From positions 62,001 to 126,000 of the forward strand of contig NZ_CBVJ010000095.1 in NCBI RefSeq assembly GCF_000513275.1: a stretch of 64,000 nucleotides of DNA. Direction: 5' to 3'. Positions within the stretch are counted from its first letter, which is position 1, and each line of letters starts with the position of its first letter. This document shows positions 16,423-26,469 of the stretch, in pieces. The notes under the pieces are model-generated. The model was not told the DNA's origin. It saw nothing but the letters and a program-made list of their open reading frames with translations, and searched no databases. The position numbers and the translations under genes are program-made. The DNA comes from Paenibacillus gorillae (GTDB taxonomy: Bacteria; Bacillota; Bacilli; Paenibacillales; Paenibacillaceae).

Positions 16423-18531
16423 CTATACCCGCTTTAACCGGATCAAAACGCTGGCATAGTCGCCTCTCCAGGAAATCGGCAAGCCGATATTCATCAGATT
16501 CGAGCCGTGGAACACGCCCGTTCCTTCTGGTGCAGCTCCCGATACCTCGTAGGCTGCTTCGGGGTCCAATCCTTGAAGGCGAAGCATTGTCAGCGAATTG
16601 CCGAAGTGATGCGACTGAAGGAAGGCAAATGCAACAGCTTCCCCGCCGTCCGCGCTCACATACTGAGTTGCTGACACATGGGAATCACGAAGCGATTGCA
16701 AGCGGTACAGCTCACCCTCTTGCACCACATGACGAATTTCCTTGTACAGCTCCACGAATTTGCCCGCTTCCTCCATCTCCTCCGGCGACCACTTGCCAAT
16801 GTTCGCACCGATGCCAAGTCCGCCCATCATGGCGCTGTGGAAGCGATAGGAGAGCGGCAAGCTTCTGCCGTTGAATCCGTTCGGCGATTCCGTAACCCAG
16901 CACATCATAACCGATGGGCTGTACGCATAGCTGAAGCCCTCTTGAATGCTGAGCCTGTCTCTCGCATCCGTGTTGTCGCTAATCCATGCCTGATCGGCAT
17001 AACGAAGGATGCCCAGATCGATCCGGCCTCCGCCGCCTGCGCAAGTCTCGAATTCCACATTCGGGAAACGGCGGCGCAGCTCAGCCCAAATCTCGTAGAG
17101 ATTCTCGACATGGCGAATCCATACCGACTTGTCCTGTCCCGGGCCGGACGTCTCTCCAGGCTCCGTTACCGTCCGGTTCATGTCCCACTTGATGAAGGAG
17201 ATGTCGTACGTGGACAGCAGCTCGGTCATAAAGTCCAATACGAACGCTTTGACTTCAGGCTTGCCCAAGTTGAGCAAATACTGATTACGAAGCTGAGTGC
17301 CAACGCGTGTCGGAAAATGGTACGTCCAATCCGGATGCTTGCGGTAGAGATCGCTGTCCGGATTAACGGATTCTGGCTCTACCCATAGGCCAAATTCCAT
17401 GCCAAGGCCCTTCACCTCATCGATCAGCTCCGATAAGCCGTTCGGGAACTTCTCCGGGTTGACGTACCAGTCGCCAAGACCGGCACGGTCGCTGTGCCGC
17501 TGGCCGAACCAGCCGTCGTCAACGACGAAGCGCTCCACGCCAAGCTTTGCCGCACGTTCTGCAAGCGCAAGCTGTCCTTGAACCGTAACGTCGAACTCCG
17601 TCGCTTCCCAAGAGTTGTACAGCACCTTGCGCAGCTTTGTAGCTGGAATCACTTCATTGCGTTCATAACGGTGCAAAATCCGGCTCATCTCGCCAAAGCC
17701 GCCGGTCGTAAATCCGCCGACGAAAACTGGCGTTTCATACGACGCTCCCGGAGCAAGCAGGAATGAGCCGTCGAAATCATGGATGCCGCCGGCAATTCGG
17801 AGCTTGCCGAACGTTGTCCGCTCCAGCACCAGCTTCCAGTTCCCGCTCCATGCAAGCGCGCCAAACCATACGCTGCCGGATGTTTCCCGTGCACTGCCAT
17901 CATCAACGGCAAACCAAGGGTTGGCATGCGGACCCGTGAAGCCTCTGCGGGACTCCAGCACTTTTTTACCTTCGGTCAAAAGGTTGGAGCGCAATTGATA
18001 TTCACCAGCCCACCGGCCGGTTACATGCGTCAGCCGGTAATCCGGAAGCTCGCCGACTGACCACAGTGCCGACATAATCTGCTCGACACGAACAGGCTGC
18101 TCTTCCCCGTTCGTCACCTTTACCTGGCGCTCGATTACATCGTGGTCTGAGACGACAGTGTAGCTTACCTCTACCTTCAGCGCATAATGCTCGTCAGCCA
18201 GCCGGATCGTCAGCTTGCGGTCGCCTTCCAGCTCATAGCCGGAATAGACAAGCCTCAAGTCACGGACACCGTCTGCGAATATCACCTGCAAGCCCGGCTC
18301 GGAATAACCCGCGCCTCCACGGCCGCCATATTCCTCGGTCTCGCGGTCAACAGCCATATCGAACGAGCTATGTGCCCGCGCCCGAAGCAATCCTGCACAT
18401 TCTTCCGCCTGAACCGGTGCTCCCCAATAAATATGTTGAAGCGTACCGCTCTCATTGACTCCAAAAAGATAAGATGTATTTTTGGTACGAAGCTCGAATA
18501 GGTTGGACTTTTCCCAAAATTTAATCGTCAT
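16423..18531 (-). CDS. GH36 alpha-galactosidase
   Basis: A 702-residue cytosolic glycosidase that removes terminal alpha-1,6-galactose from raffinose-type or galactomannan oligosaccharides. Catalytic nucleophile Asp in FIKWDMNR and acid/base Asp in SDNTDARDR match GH36; ETCAGGGGRIDLG is also typical. The usual length is about 730. I start at ATG 18531 because GGAGGAGG sits nine bases upstream; an ATG at 18540 directly abuts that ribosome site. Its own promoter (18593-18654) carries the activator block shared with the DUF5107-TPR gene. The upstream ABC importer likely supplies the substrate. Confidence 0.93.
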   Translation of the reverse strand: MTIKFWEKSNLFELRTKNTSYLFGVNESGTLQHIYWGAPVQAEECAGLLRARAHSSFDMAVDRETEEYGGRGGAGYSEPGLQVIFADGVRDLRLVYSGYELEGDRKLTIRLADEHYALKVEVSYTVVSDHDVIERQVKVTNGEEQPVRVEQIMSALWSVGELPDYRLTHVTGRWAGEYQLRSNLLTEGKKVLESRRGFTGPHANPWFAVDDGSARETSGSVWFGALAWSGNWKLVLERTTFGKLRIAGGIHDFDGSFLLAPGASYETPVFVGGFTTGGFGEMSRILHRYERNEVIPATKLRKVLYNSWEATEFDVTVQGQLALAERAAKLGVERFVVDDGWFGQRHSDRAGLGDWYVNPEKFPNGLSELIDEVKGLGMEFGLWVEPESVNPDSDLYRKHPDWTYHFPTRVGTQLRNQYLLNLGKPEVKAFVLDFMTELLSTYDISFIKWDMNRTVTEPGETSGPGQDKSVWIRHVENLYEIWAELRRRFPNVEFETCAGGGGRIDLGILRYADQAWISDNTDARDRLSIQEGFSYAYSPSVMMCWVTESPNGFNGRSLPLSYRFHSAMMGGLGIGANIGKWSPEEMEEAGKFVELYKEIRHVVQEGELYRLQSLRDSHVSATQYVSADGGEAVAFAFLQSHHFGNSLTMLRLQGLDPEAAYEVSGAAPEGTGVFHGSNLMNIGLPISWRGDYASVLIRLKRV

Positions 18532-18592
18532 CGCTGTCATCCTCCTCCGTTAACCTTCCATTGCGGGTTGCTGCTAATTGAACGTATGCTTC

Positions 18593-18654
18593 ACTTTATC
18601 CCGAAACGGTCACGGAGCCAATTGACTGAATTCGGATTATCATGGACTATATTC
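18593..18654 (-). promoter_or_regulatory. Alpha-galactosidase promoter with AraC-type activator block
   Basis: TTGGCT (18616-18621) and TAAAGT (18593-18598) are 17 bases apart on the minus strand. The 33-base block at 18622-18654 lies directly upstream and matches 14401-14433 at 30 of 33 positions. It runs up to the end of the permease gene at 18662. Confidence 0.65.
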
Positions 18655-18661
18655 GGATTTG

Positions 18662-19480
18662 TTAGCCCTTGATCGCGCCTGCCGCAATTCCTTTGACAAT
18701 AAACCGCTGCATGAACAGGAAGAAGACGACAATCGGCACCATGCCCATTACGGCATAAGCGAATGCCAAATTCAAATCGCTGCTGTATTGGCCGAAGAAA
18801 AAGTATTGCTGCAGCGGAATCGTCCGAAAATCCTTCCCTTGCAAATACAAGAGCGGCAGCAGAAAGTCATTCCAAATATAAAGCACGTTCAGTACGACAA
18901 CCGTTGCGGTAACGGGCTTAAGCAGCGGCATAATGATGCGGAAGAAAATGCCTGGCGTCGAACAGCCGTCAATTCGTGCTGCCTCCTCAATTTCCCTAGA
19001 AATGCCGCGCACAAAACCGGAGAAGAACAAGACGCCCATCTGAACGCCAAAGCCGCCATAGATCAGCGCGATCCCCCAATGACTATCAACAAGCTGCAGT
19101 GATTTGCCCAGTTTGTAGAGCGGAAGCATCGTCACTTGAAAAGGAACCATCATCCCGGATAGAAACAACAGAAAGACGAAATTATAGAACGGCTTGTTCC
19201 GTCTTGCTATAGAGTAGCCAGCCAGTGCCGATGCGATAATAATGAGCGCCACCGAAATTACAGTAATGATCAGACTGTTAAAAATCGCTTTCGGATATTC
19301 AGAAGTGTTCCACGCTTGAACAAAGTTCGAGAAATCGAGGCTCGAAGGCCAGGCGTAAAAGGAATCAAATGTCTGCTTTGCCGATTTGAACGCCATTAAT
19401 ACGGCCACATACAGCGGAAAGATGAATAAGACAGCGAGCAGAGTAACTAGAGCAAAGACCGAAATTTTAGTTATTTTCAT
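18662..19480 (-). CDS. CUT1 sugar ABC importer permease, MalG-type
   Basis: A 272-residue inner-membrane permease with six predicted helices and the cytoplasmic EAA loop EEAARIDGCSTPGIFFRIIMP, which contacts the ATPase. MalG/ChvE-type members pair with a MalF-type partner, here the gene directly upstream, which it overlaps by one base at TAATG. The C-terminal MQRFIVKGIAAGAIKG is the usual ending. No ATPase gene lies nearby, so it would depend on a shared MsmX-type protein. The adjacent alpha-galactosidase suggests alpha-galactosides as cargo. Confidence 0.9.
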   Translation of the reverse strand: MKITKISVFALVTLLAVLFIFPLYVAVLMAFKSAKQTFDSFYAWPSSLDFSNFVQAWNTSEYPKAIFNSLIITVISVALIIIASALAGYSIARRNKPFYNFVFLLFLSGMMVPFQVTMLPLYKLGKSLQLVDSHWGIALIYGGFGVQMGVLFFSGFVRGISREIEEAARIDGCSTPGIFFRIIMPLLKPVTATVVVLNVLYIWNDFLLPLLYLQGKDFRTIPLQQYFFFGQYSSDLNLAFAYAVMGMVPIVVFFLFMQRFIVKGIAAGAIKG

Positions 19481-20358
19481 TACAAATCCACTTCCCGTCT
19501 TCTGAAAATTCCGACTTGCGCGACGGTGACAATTACAAGTACGAGGAAGAAGATCATCGACAGCGTCATGCCGTATCCTGCCTTGAAGTTATCGAATGAA
19601 GTGCGGTAGATGTACGTTGACATGACCTCGGTCGCGAAACCCGGCCCGCCTTTCGTCGTTACATAGACCAGATCGAACACTTTAAGCGCGCCAGTCATGA
19701 CGAGCAGCAAGTTAATGGTTAAGGAAGGCGCAAGCAGCGGGAACGTAATGTGACGGAATGATTTCCACGTTGTAGCTCCGTCCATCTTGGCGCTCTCCAG
19801 TAATTCGCCCGGAATGCCTTGCAAGCCTGCAATATAAATGATCATCGGCGAGCCAATGCCCTGCCACAGCGCTACGATAATTAAGCCTATCATCGCATAA
19901 TCGGGATTGCCCAGCGGACTGGTCATGTCGACACCGAAATAAGCGAACAGCTTCGGGAAACCCTGACTGTAGTTATAGTTCCATACGAAGCCCGACAAGA
20001 CGATAGAGATGACGCTTGGCAGGAAAAAGACCGTGCGGAATACGTTTCTGAATTTAAGATAGGAATCAAGCAGCAAAGCAAGAAACAAGGATAATGCATT
20101 GATCAGAATCGTTAAAATGATGGCGTATTTAAACGTGTTCCATAACGCTCTCCACAAATCTTTATCCTGGAAAGCTTTCACGTAATTGTCCCAACCATTG
20201 TAAGCTATTGTAGGGGATACACCGTCCCAGCTGGAAAAGGAATAGCGTGCTCCCATCGCTAAAGGTACGACAACCGCCAGAATGAATAGACAGACGGCGG
20301 GCAAAAGGAAGAAGAGGTACCAGCCTTCTCCACGGAGAATTCGCTTTGCGTTGGTCAT
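19480..20358 (-). CDS. CUT1 sugar ABC importer permease, MalF-type
   Basis: A 292-residue permease: short cytosolic N-terminus, six predicted helices, and the EAA loop (ELLESAKMDGATTWKSFRHIT). It lies 77 bases after the binding-protein gene and overlaps the second permease by one base, so the three genes form one operon. GGAAA is the available ribosome site. Partner of the MalG-type permease; substrate inferred from the neighbouring alpha-galactosidase. Confidence 0.9.
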   Translation of the reverse strand: MTNAKRILRGEGWYLFFLLPAVCLFILAVVVPLAMGARYSFSSWDGVSPTIAYNGWDNYVKAFQDKDLWRALWNTFKYAIILTILINALSLFLALLLDSYLKFRNVFRTVFFLPSVISIVLSGFVWNYNYSQGFPKLFAYFGVDMTSPLGNPDYAMIGLIIVALWQGIGSPMIIYIAGLQGIPGELLESAKMDGATTWKSFRHITFPLLAPSLTINLLLVMTGALKVFDLVYVTTKGGPGFATEVMSTYIYRTSFDNFKAGYGMTLSMIFFLVLVIVTVAQVGIFRRREVDL

Positions 20359-20434
20359 AAGAAATTTCCTTTCTGAAGAGGAATGGCACAGGTGAAAGGT
20401 CCCCGTGCCATTCTTCTTTGCTTATTAAAGAGCG

Positions 20435-21739
20435 TTAATTGTGGTTTTTCGCAATCCAGTCGTCCATCTCTTGAATGACTTGATCAATAGTTGATTTTTT
20501 GAAGAACAGCTTTTGCAGCGATTGGGTAAACGGCGTTCCCCAGTCAATCGTCGTCTTAGCCAGGTAGAGCTGGGAATCGTACATCTCGCCGCTGTCAAAG
20601 TAAGGCTTCAAATCATTGACTGCCGGCGCAATGTTCGTATCGGTTCCTTTTACATAGCTGAGGGAATTCAGGTTCTTAACCCACAGATCTCCGCCTTCTT
20701 TGCTTGCCAGAAATGCGAGGAATTTCTCTGCTGCTTCTTTGTTCGGAGATTTCGTGTTAATCGCGATAGAAGCATCCGGGTTGAATTCCAGCTTGTTCAG
20801 GCTCTCATCGTTGCTGAACGGGTACGGGAAGTAGCCCATGTTGTTATAGAGGTCCGGATTTTTCTTCTGAATATCAGCAAGCGGCCATGTGCCCATGTAC
20901 ATCATGCCAACGTCGCCCTTGGCGAACAGGTCAACCGCACCGTTGTAATCAACGCCAAGCTGATCTTTGTTGCCGAGTTCGAACAACTGCTGAGCATGCT
21001 CGATCATCGTTCTAGTCGCCGGGTTGTCAGCAAATTTAACGGAGCCTGTCTCCAGCTTCTCGAAGAAATCCGGCTGATTGTTTACGAGTGCAGAGTTACT
21101 AGGCATATCGCGTGACAGCCACATGCTCAGTGTCCAAGGATCTTTCCAGCCCAAGGCGAACGGCGTTTTGCCCGCTTCCTTGATCTTTTTCCCCGCCTCG
21201 ATCAGCGCGTCATACGTCCGTGGAATTTCGATGCCGAGCTCTGTGAAAATTTGTTTATTGTAAAAGACTGCGATCGGGTTGGCGTTAACCGGCATGACGT
21301 AGTTTTTACCGTCAGTCGATTGCGACTTCAGTACCGCTTCTTCGAAGTCGGCCAGAAACGGCTTGCCTGTCAAATCTTCCAGGTAGCCGCCGTCGGAGAA
21401 CAGCTTCGTCTGCGCTCCTGCATTCAGCGTGAAGACGTCTACGATGTCACCGCTCGCCAGCTTTGTTTTCAGCAGCGTGTAGTAGTCATCATATTTGACC
21501 GGCTGTACGTTAACTTTGATCAACGGATTTTCTGTCTCGAACTGCTCGACGATTTTCGCTACACCGTCTGTGAAATCACTCTTGAAGTGCATGAAGGAAA
21601 TGGTGACTGGCTTGCCTCCTTGATTCTCGCCGTTTGTTGGGGCGGCGGTGCTTTCCGGCTTTTCATTAGATGAGCCGCATGCTGCCAGAAGCACGGTCAG
21701 GAGCGCTGATACGATAATCAGGCTTAAAGCTTTTTTCAT
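20435..21739 (-). CDS. Extracellular sugar-binding lipoprotein of CUT1 importer
   Basis: A 434-residue lipoprotein whose signal sequence (MKKALSLIIVSALLTVLLA) ends in the lipobox LAAC, followed by a Ser/Asn-rich linker and a bacterial extracellular solute-binding domain (family 1). It delivers sugar to the two permeases downstream. I start at ATG 21739, where GAGGAGGGG is correctly spaced; a longer frame to 21772 adds MFPYKSRRGYR without a ribosome site. It lies 125 bases downstream of the YesN-type response regulator, which likely controls it. Confidence 0.92.
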   Translation of the reverse strand: MKKALSLIIVSALLTVLLAACGSSNEKPESTAAPTNGENQGGKPVTISFMHFKSDFTDGVAKIVEQFETENPLIKVNVQPVKYDDYYTLLKTKLASGDIVDVFTLNAGAQTKLFSDGGYLEDLTGKPFLADFEEAVLKSQSTDGKNYVMPVNANPIAVFYNKQIFTELGIEIPRTYDALIEAGKKIKEAGKTPFALGWKDPWTLSMWLSRDMPSNSALVNNQPDFFEKLETGSVKFADNPATRTMIEHAQQLFELGNKDQLGVDYNGAVDLFAKGDVGMMYMGTWPLADIQKKNPDLYNNMGYFPYPFSNDESLNKLEFNPDASIAINTKSPNKEAAEKFLAFLASKEGGDLWVKNLNSLSYVKGTDTNIAPAVNDLKPYFDSGEMYDSQLYLAKTTIDWGTPFTQSLQKLFFKKSTIDQVIQEMDDWIAKNHN

Positions 21740-21864
21740 TCTGTAACCCCTCCTCGATTTATACGGGAACAACTTGCTTGTTCTGAACCTAGCTTACTAG
21801 CCGCCGGGAGGAACGGTAATCCAATTTATTGTGAGCCTCATGTTTATTTTTTTGAAAAAGGCAG

Positions 21865-23463
21865 CTACAACTGGCCGAATGCTTCGCGGTACTCAGAGGG
21901 TGTGCGACCGGTAAATTTCTTGAATACTTGGCTGAAATACCGCTGATTCTCATAACCGACCAGCTCCGCAATTTCATTCACCTTCCGCTCAGGAGAGCAC
22001 AGCAGTTCGCAAGCCTTCTCCATCCGCTTGCGCGTCAAATACTCGATAAAATTCTCATCGGTGACCGCCTTGAACAGCTTGCTCAAATAAGCCGGGTCCA
22101 TGTAATGACGGGTTGCAATGTCGATTAAGCCGATATCCTCGAAGTAATGCTCATCCATATATTGCGCGATTTGCCGGACGATCTGAACCGATTCAGGCAT
22201 GTCACGATTTTTGCTAAAGTCCTCTGCCGCCGAAGCCAATCTGTCTAGAAAAGATCGCAGCTCCAGCGGACTAAGCACCGCTTCAACGGCTTGCGGCTCA
22301 AATAAAGCAGGCTCTGCCGCCGCGATACCGTTCATTTCGGAAATAGCGGCTTGCCGGATTTTAAATAGCTCCCGATGTACGTCGCGAATTGACGCCTCGG
22401 CATGCTGCCCCAGCTTCCGTACAAAGTCACTCATAATGCCCCGCATATCCTTCGCTTTTCCCGAGCCGAACGCCTGTCCAAGCCGCTTCAGATCGAACGA
22501 GGCGAGCAGCTCCAGCCCGGATGCCCGCTCACCGGCTTCCCCGTGACGGACGGTTAGGCCGTTTCCGGCAAAACGGTTATGTTCATAGGCGTCAATCGCT
22601 GCTCCGTATGCCTCCGGCAGCTTTTCCAAGCCGCCAAACTCAGCGCTAATTCCCACCGCTACGTCGCCGCCAAGTGTCTGGTGGACGGCCTTATGAAAGG
22701 CAAGCAGCGTTTCTTCTGTACGCTTCTTGTGGAAGGAAGTGACCGGCAATATGAGGCAGAGGCGAAACCGGTCATCCGATTTGTAGATCCAGGCATGCTC
22801 TTCCTGCGGCAACAGCTCGTACATAATATTTTCGAGACAAAACATAAACAGATCGGCATTGCCATGAAATTTGATCCGCGCTATTTCCTTGAACTGGCGA
22901 ATGACACAGACCGCGACCCGATAGCCGTCCGCAGACAGCGCCGGTGCAAGTCCCAGCTCCTCTGCCTGTGATTGAATATCGAATTTATTCGTAATCCGCT
23001 TGTTGGCTACATGCTGAAGAAAGTCTTCACGCCGCAGCTTCATCATCTCTCGGGAAGACTTCCGTTCCTGCTGCCTGCTGGAGTATTCACTCACCGCTTC
23101 AATCGCTTTGGTGAGCGCCCCGCGCAGCTCTGCAACGGCGACCGGCTTCAGAACATACTCGCAAGCCTGGAAGGTCAGTGCCGCCTTCAAATATTCAAAT
23201 TGCGAATAACCGCTGATGACGATCACTCTAATCTCGCTGAATTCGCGGTACAGCGTCTCCAGAAACTGCTGTCCGTTCATCACCGGCATATTCATGTCCG
23301 TAACGACGATATGTGGTTTGTTGATCTGAATGAGCTGAAGCGCCTCTTCCCCATGCTTCGCTTCTGCAATTACTTCCGTCTGGAGTCCCAGCTCATCTAT
23401 CATTTTGACGATCGTTTTGCGGCTTAGCGCTTCATCGTCGACCACCATTATTTTATACATCAT
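21865..23463 (-). CDS. YesN-type response regulator with AraC output domain
   Basis: A 532-residue cytosolic regulator. N-terminal receiver domain (MVVDDEALSRKTIVKMI; the phosphoacceptor Asp is in HIVVTDMNMPVMNGQ; Lys in YVLKPV), a long central region, and a C-terminal AraC helix-turn-helix pair (IGLIDIATRHYMDPAYLSKLFK and VNEIAELVGYENQRYFSQVFKK region). It partners the sensor kinase whose gene overlaps its start by 11 bases, and probably activates the sugar importer just downstream. This layout is common in Paenibacillus carbohydrate loci. Confidence 0.93.
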   Translation of the reverse strand: MMYKIMVVDDEALSRKTIVKMIDELGLQTEVIAEAKHGEEALQLIQINKPHIVVTDMNMPVMNGQQFLETLYREFSEIRVIVISGYSQFEYLKAALTFQACEYVLKPVAVAELRGALTKAIEAVSEYSSRQQERKSSREMMKLRREDFLQHVANKRITNKFDIQSQAEELGLAPALSADGYRVAVCVIRQFKEIARIKFHGNADLFMFCLENIMYELLPQEEHAWIYKSDDRFRLCLILPVTSFHKKRTEETLLAFHKAVHQTLGGDVAVGISAEFGGLEKLPEAYGAAIDAYEHNRFAGNGLTVRHGEAGERASGLELLASFDLKRLGQAFGSGKAKDMRGIMSDFVRKLGQHAEASIRDVHRELFKIRQAAISEMNGIAAAEPALFEPQAVEAVLSPLELRSFLDRLASAAEDFSKNRDMPESVQIVRQIAQYMDEHYFEDIGLIDIATRHYMDPAYLSKLFKAVTDENFIEYLTRKRMEKACELLCSPERKVNEIAELVGYENQRYFSQVFKKFTGRTPSEYREAFGQL

Positions 23464-25244
23464 TCATCCCTCGTTTCTTGTAGGGGATTCGAATTCGAAT
23501 CGTCGTTCCTTTCCCTAGCTGGCTGTCCAGCTCCAGTCCGTACGGTTCGCCATAGACGAGCCGGATGCGTTCATGTACGTTTTTCAGACCGATAGAGACG
23601 CCCGAGAGCACTTCAAGGGAACGTTTCTCCAGATTGCGCTGCAGTGCGGACAGCTTGTCCGGCTCGATGCCAGAGCCGTTGTCCCGCAGCTCCACGATTA
23701 CGGATTCATCCTGTCGGTATGCAGCTAGCCGTATCCTAAGCTGGCCTTCACTTTGCTTGTCCAGAACATGCACAACTACATTCTCAATAATCGGCTGCAT
23801 GACAAAGCGAATGATAGAGACGTCCATCAGATCGGGCTCAATTTCAAATTCGGTCGAGATCGATTCCTCAAATCGAAGCTGCTGAATGTACAAATAGTTG
23901 TTCACGTGCGCCAGCTCCTGCGTGATCGTCGATTCCATATTGCCCTCGTAAAAGCTGTAGCGGAACATATCGGCCAGCGCCCGGCACATTTCATGGATAT
24001 CATATTCGCCGATGAGCACCGCCTTGCCGCCAATCGTCTGGAGCGTATTATAGAGAAAATGAGGATTGATCTGCATCTGCAGCGTTAAAATTTGTGCCTC
24101 TTTGTTACGGAGCTGCATCTGGTACTCCGTCTCGATCAGCTCCCGGATTTTATCCGTCATGAAGTTGAAGTTGCGCATCAGCTCCGACAGATCGTCACGA
24201 TAGCGCCTTGGCTCCAAGGTGACATGGAAGTCGCCCCCGCGTACGGACTTCATCGCTTTTCCAAGCAGTTGTATCGGTCTCGTAATCGATTTCTGCACGA
24301 GCATGGAGCATACGGCAACGATAAAAATGACGAAAGCAACCGCGCCGATAATGATGAACATCGTATTTTTGCGGTTTTGGGCAAGCTCCGTTGCCGGATA
24401 AAGAATCGTTAACCCGATATTGGCGTGGTCCAGCTTAGACTGATTGACAAGCAAATCCTTGCTTTTCGAAAAATGCAATTCCCTCGTCCGTTCAATAGGG
24501 GGTTCATCCGGCCTTGCGTATGGCTGCACCTCATCCGGGTAATCTTGGTTGGTTCGATAAAAGGTCTCGCCGAACGTATTTTGCAATGAGATGACGTTCG
24601 GAGGCCGGTTCATTGATTCGAATTTTTTTGGTCAGCTCTTTATGCTGTACGAAAAATACCATAGAGCCAAATTTTTTGCGGTAAAACGGGTCATAAATCG
24701 TAATGGAATAGACAAATAAATCTTGATTCAGCATCGGCTCGCGGTAGGTGTACATCAAGGTATGCTGAAATGGCAAATCGAGCATCTCCTTGAAGTGGGG
24801 AGTGCCCTGTCCCAGCCGAATCGTATCGTAGCTTGACGCCCTTGACCATGTATCCTTTAGTTCGTTGTTCTGACCATAGATCATAATCTTGATAATGTCC
24901 GTATTCTTATTGACGACAAGCAGATAATAGCTGGCTAACGACTCCCGAAGGTTGATCGTATCTGCATTGTTGTAATCTACGCCATGCGCCATCATGTTCG
25001 TAATCCGGCTAAAGCCGTAGACTTGCAGAGCAGAGGAAGTAAAATTACGGAAATATTCATCCAAGTCATCCGAGAGATAGGCTGCGTTCTGATCCGCGCT
25101 GCGAACCATCGTCTTCTCCAGCGACAAATTGCTGCTGCGGTAAAACAAAAAAGACAGCACCAGCATCGGAATAAGCGAGATGACGACGCTGCTCCATACG
25201 ATCTTCGTTCGAATGCTTCTGTTCACGAAAAGCCATTTATACAT
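23453..25244 (-). pseudogene. YesM-type sensor histidine kinase with apparent one-base frameshift
   Basis: One frame encodes a membrane-anchored N-terminus (first helix IVWSSVVISLIPMLVLSFLF; extracellular sensor to KELTKK). A second frame encodes the rest: second helix IIIGAVAFVIFIVAVC, HAMP (KSITRPIQLLGKAMKSV), His-kinase box (MQINPHFLYNTLQT) and HATPase (RDNGSGIEPDKL). Removing one base from the seven-T run at 24623-24629 joins them as KELTKKFESMNRPPN, giving 596 residues, normal for YesM. I favour ATG 25244 over GTG 25256, which sits on the ribosome site. If the run is real, the cell makes no working kinase from this allele. Confidence 0.82.
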
Positions 25245-25498
25245 GCGTGATGTCACTTCCCTGTCAAGGTGTCACTGCTGCTGATCGCACGCTGTAACGA
25301 TTGTTCGCTTAAAACGCAGCGCGTTTTGCGCTCATAATTGTAACATTTCGCATGCGCCTGCCACAATTTAGTCTTTTGTCGGATTCATGTTCAATTTTTT
25401 ATACTAGCGGGGTTGGGTGGGGCTAAGCATGCCCGACAAGACAGGTTATGAGGCTTGGCTGTAGCTAAGCTAGTGAGCTTAGCGTACCTGTCGGCCGG

Positions 25499-26185
25499 AG
25501 CGAATCAGCTTCGCTGTTTAACGAAGTAATTTTCGCTATTCTCGCAGTCGTGGCGAGGCGTTTGCGAATTAGCGAAGCAATTTTCGCTTTCCGTGAACCT
25601 AGATTCTCCATTTGCGAAGTTTGCTTCGCTGCGCCAACGTTGTGGTCCTCTCTGCCAACTAACTACGAAGTTTGCTTCGCTATTTTGCGAAGCTGGTTCG
25701 CTGGAGCAGCAGAGCTTTAGCTCCAACAGCCTAGAGCGAAGCAGCTTCGCATTGTAACGAAGCTGCTTTCGCTACTCTGGCTGTCGGGACGGAGCGTTTG
25801 CGGTTTAGCGAAGCATATTTCGCTTTTCGTGAACCTAGGTTCTCCATTTGCGAAGTTTGCTTCGCTGCGCCAACGTTGCAGTCCTCTCCACCAACTAACT
25901 ACGAAGTTTGCTTCGCTATTTTGCGAAGCTGATTCGCTGGAGCAGCAGAGTTTAAGCACCAACAGGCTAGAGCGAAGCAGCTTCGCTGTTTAACGAAGCG
26001 ATTTTCGCTATTCTGCCTGTTGGGACGCGGCGTTTGCGAATTAGCGAAGCAAATTTCGCTTTCCGTGAACCTAGGTTCTCCATTTGCGAAGTTTGCTTCG
26101 CTCCGCCAAAATTGCCTCCCACGTCTCACACTAACTACGAAATTTGCTTCGCTATTTTGCGAAGCTGGTTCGTTGGAGCAGCCAT
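25499..26185. repeat. 236-bp tandem array of GCGAA/TTCGC palindromes, 2.9 copies
   Basis: Units begin AGCGAA at 25499, 25735 and 25971, exactly 236 bases apart; the third is incomplete. Each holds about six short palindromes with GCGAA and TTCGC arms, such as AGCGAAGCAGCTTCGCT. Minus-strand frames across it spell peptides with repeated SEANFAN, but they have no ribosome site and shift frame between units, so I read it as non-coding. Flanks of 25245-26469 contain only scattered related palindromes and a short GTTGGA run near 26370; no gene was seen. Confidence 0.8.
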
Positions 26186-26469
26186 AAGAACTATTTTACT
26201 GGAGCGTGGCGAATCGGCAGTATGGTAACGGTACTTTTGGGGAAGTTGGGGGTTCGGAACAGCGATAGGCGGTGCTTCTTGAGAGAGGACGGGGTTCGAA
26301 GAGCTTAGTAACGGTGTGCTAGAAGGTTCGTGAATCCGAGTCTATGGCCAGAGCGAAGATGACTGAGTTGGAGTTGGAGTTGGAATAGCTTAGCGAAGAT
26401 AAGCTACATGCTCAGAGATTCGTGGGTTCAAGCCCTCGAGTCTAACTAATTCCAGCGCAGCGCACCTCA

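Noticed and set aside
25505-26129. Minus-strand open frames with repeated SEANFAN peptides
   Set aside because: They arise from the GCGAA hairpin core in a 236-bp tandem array, shift frame between units and have no ribosome site.
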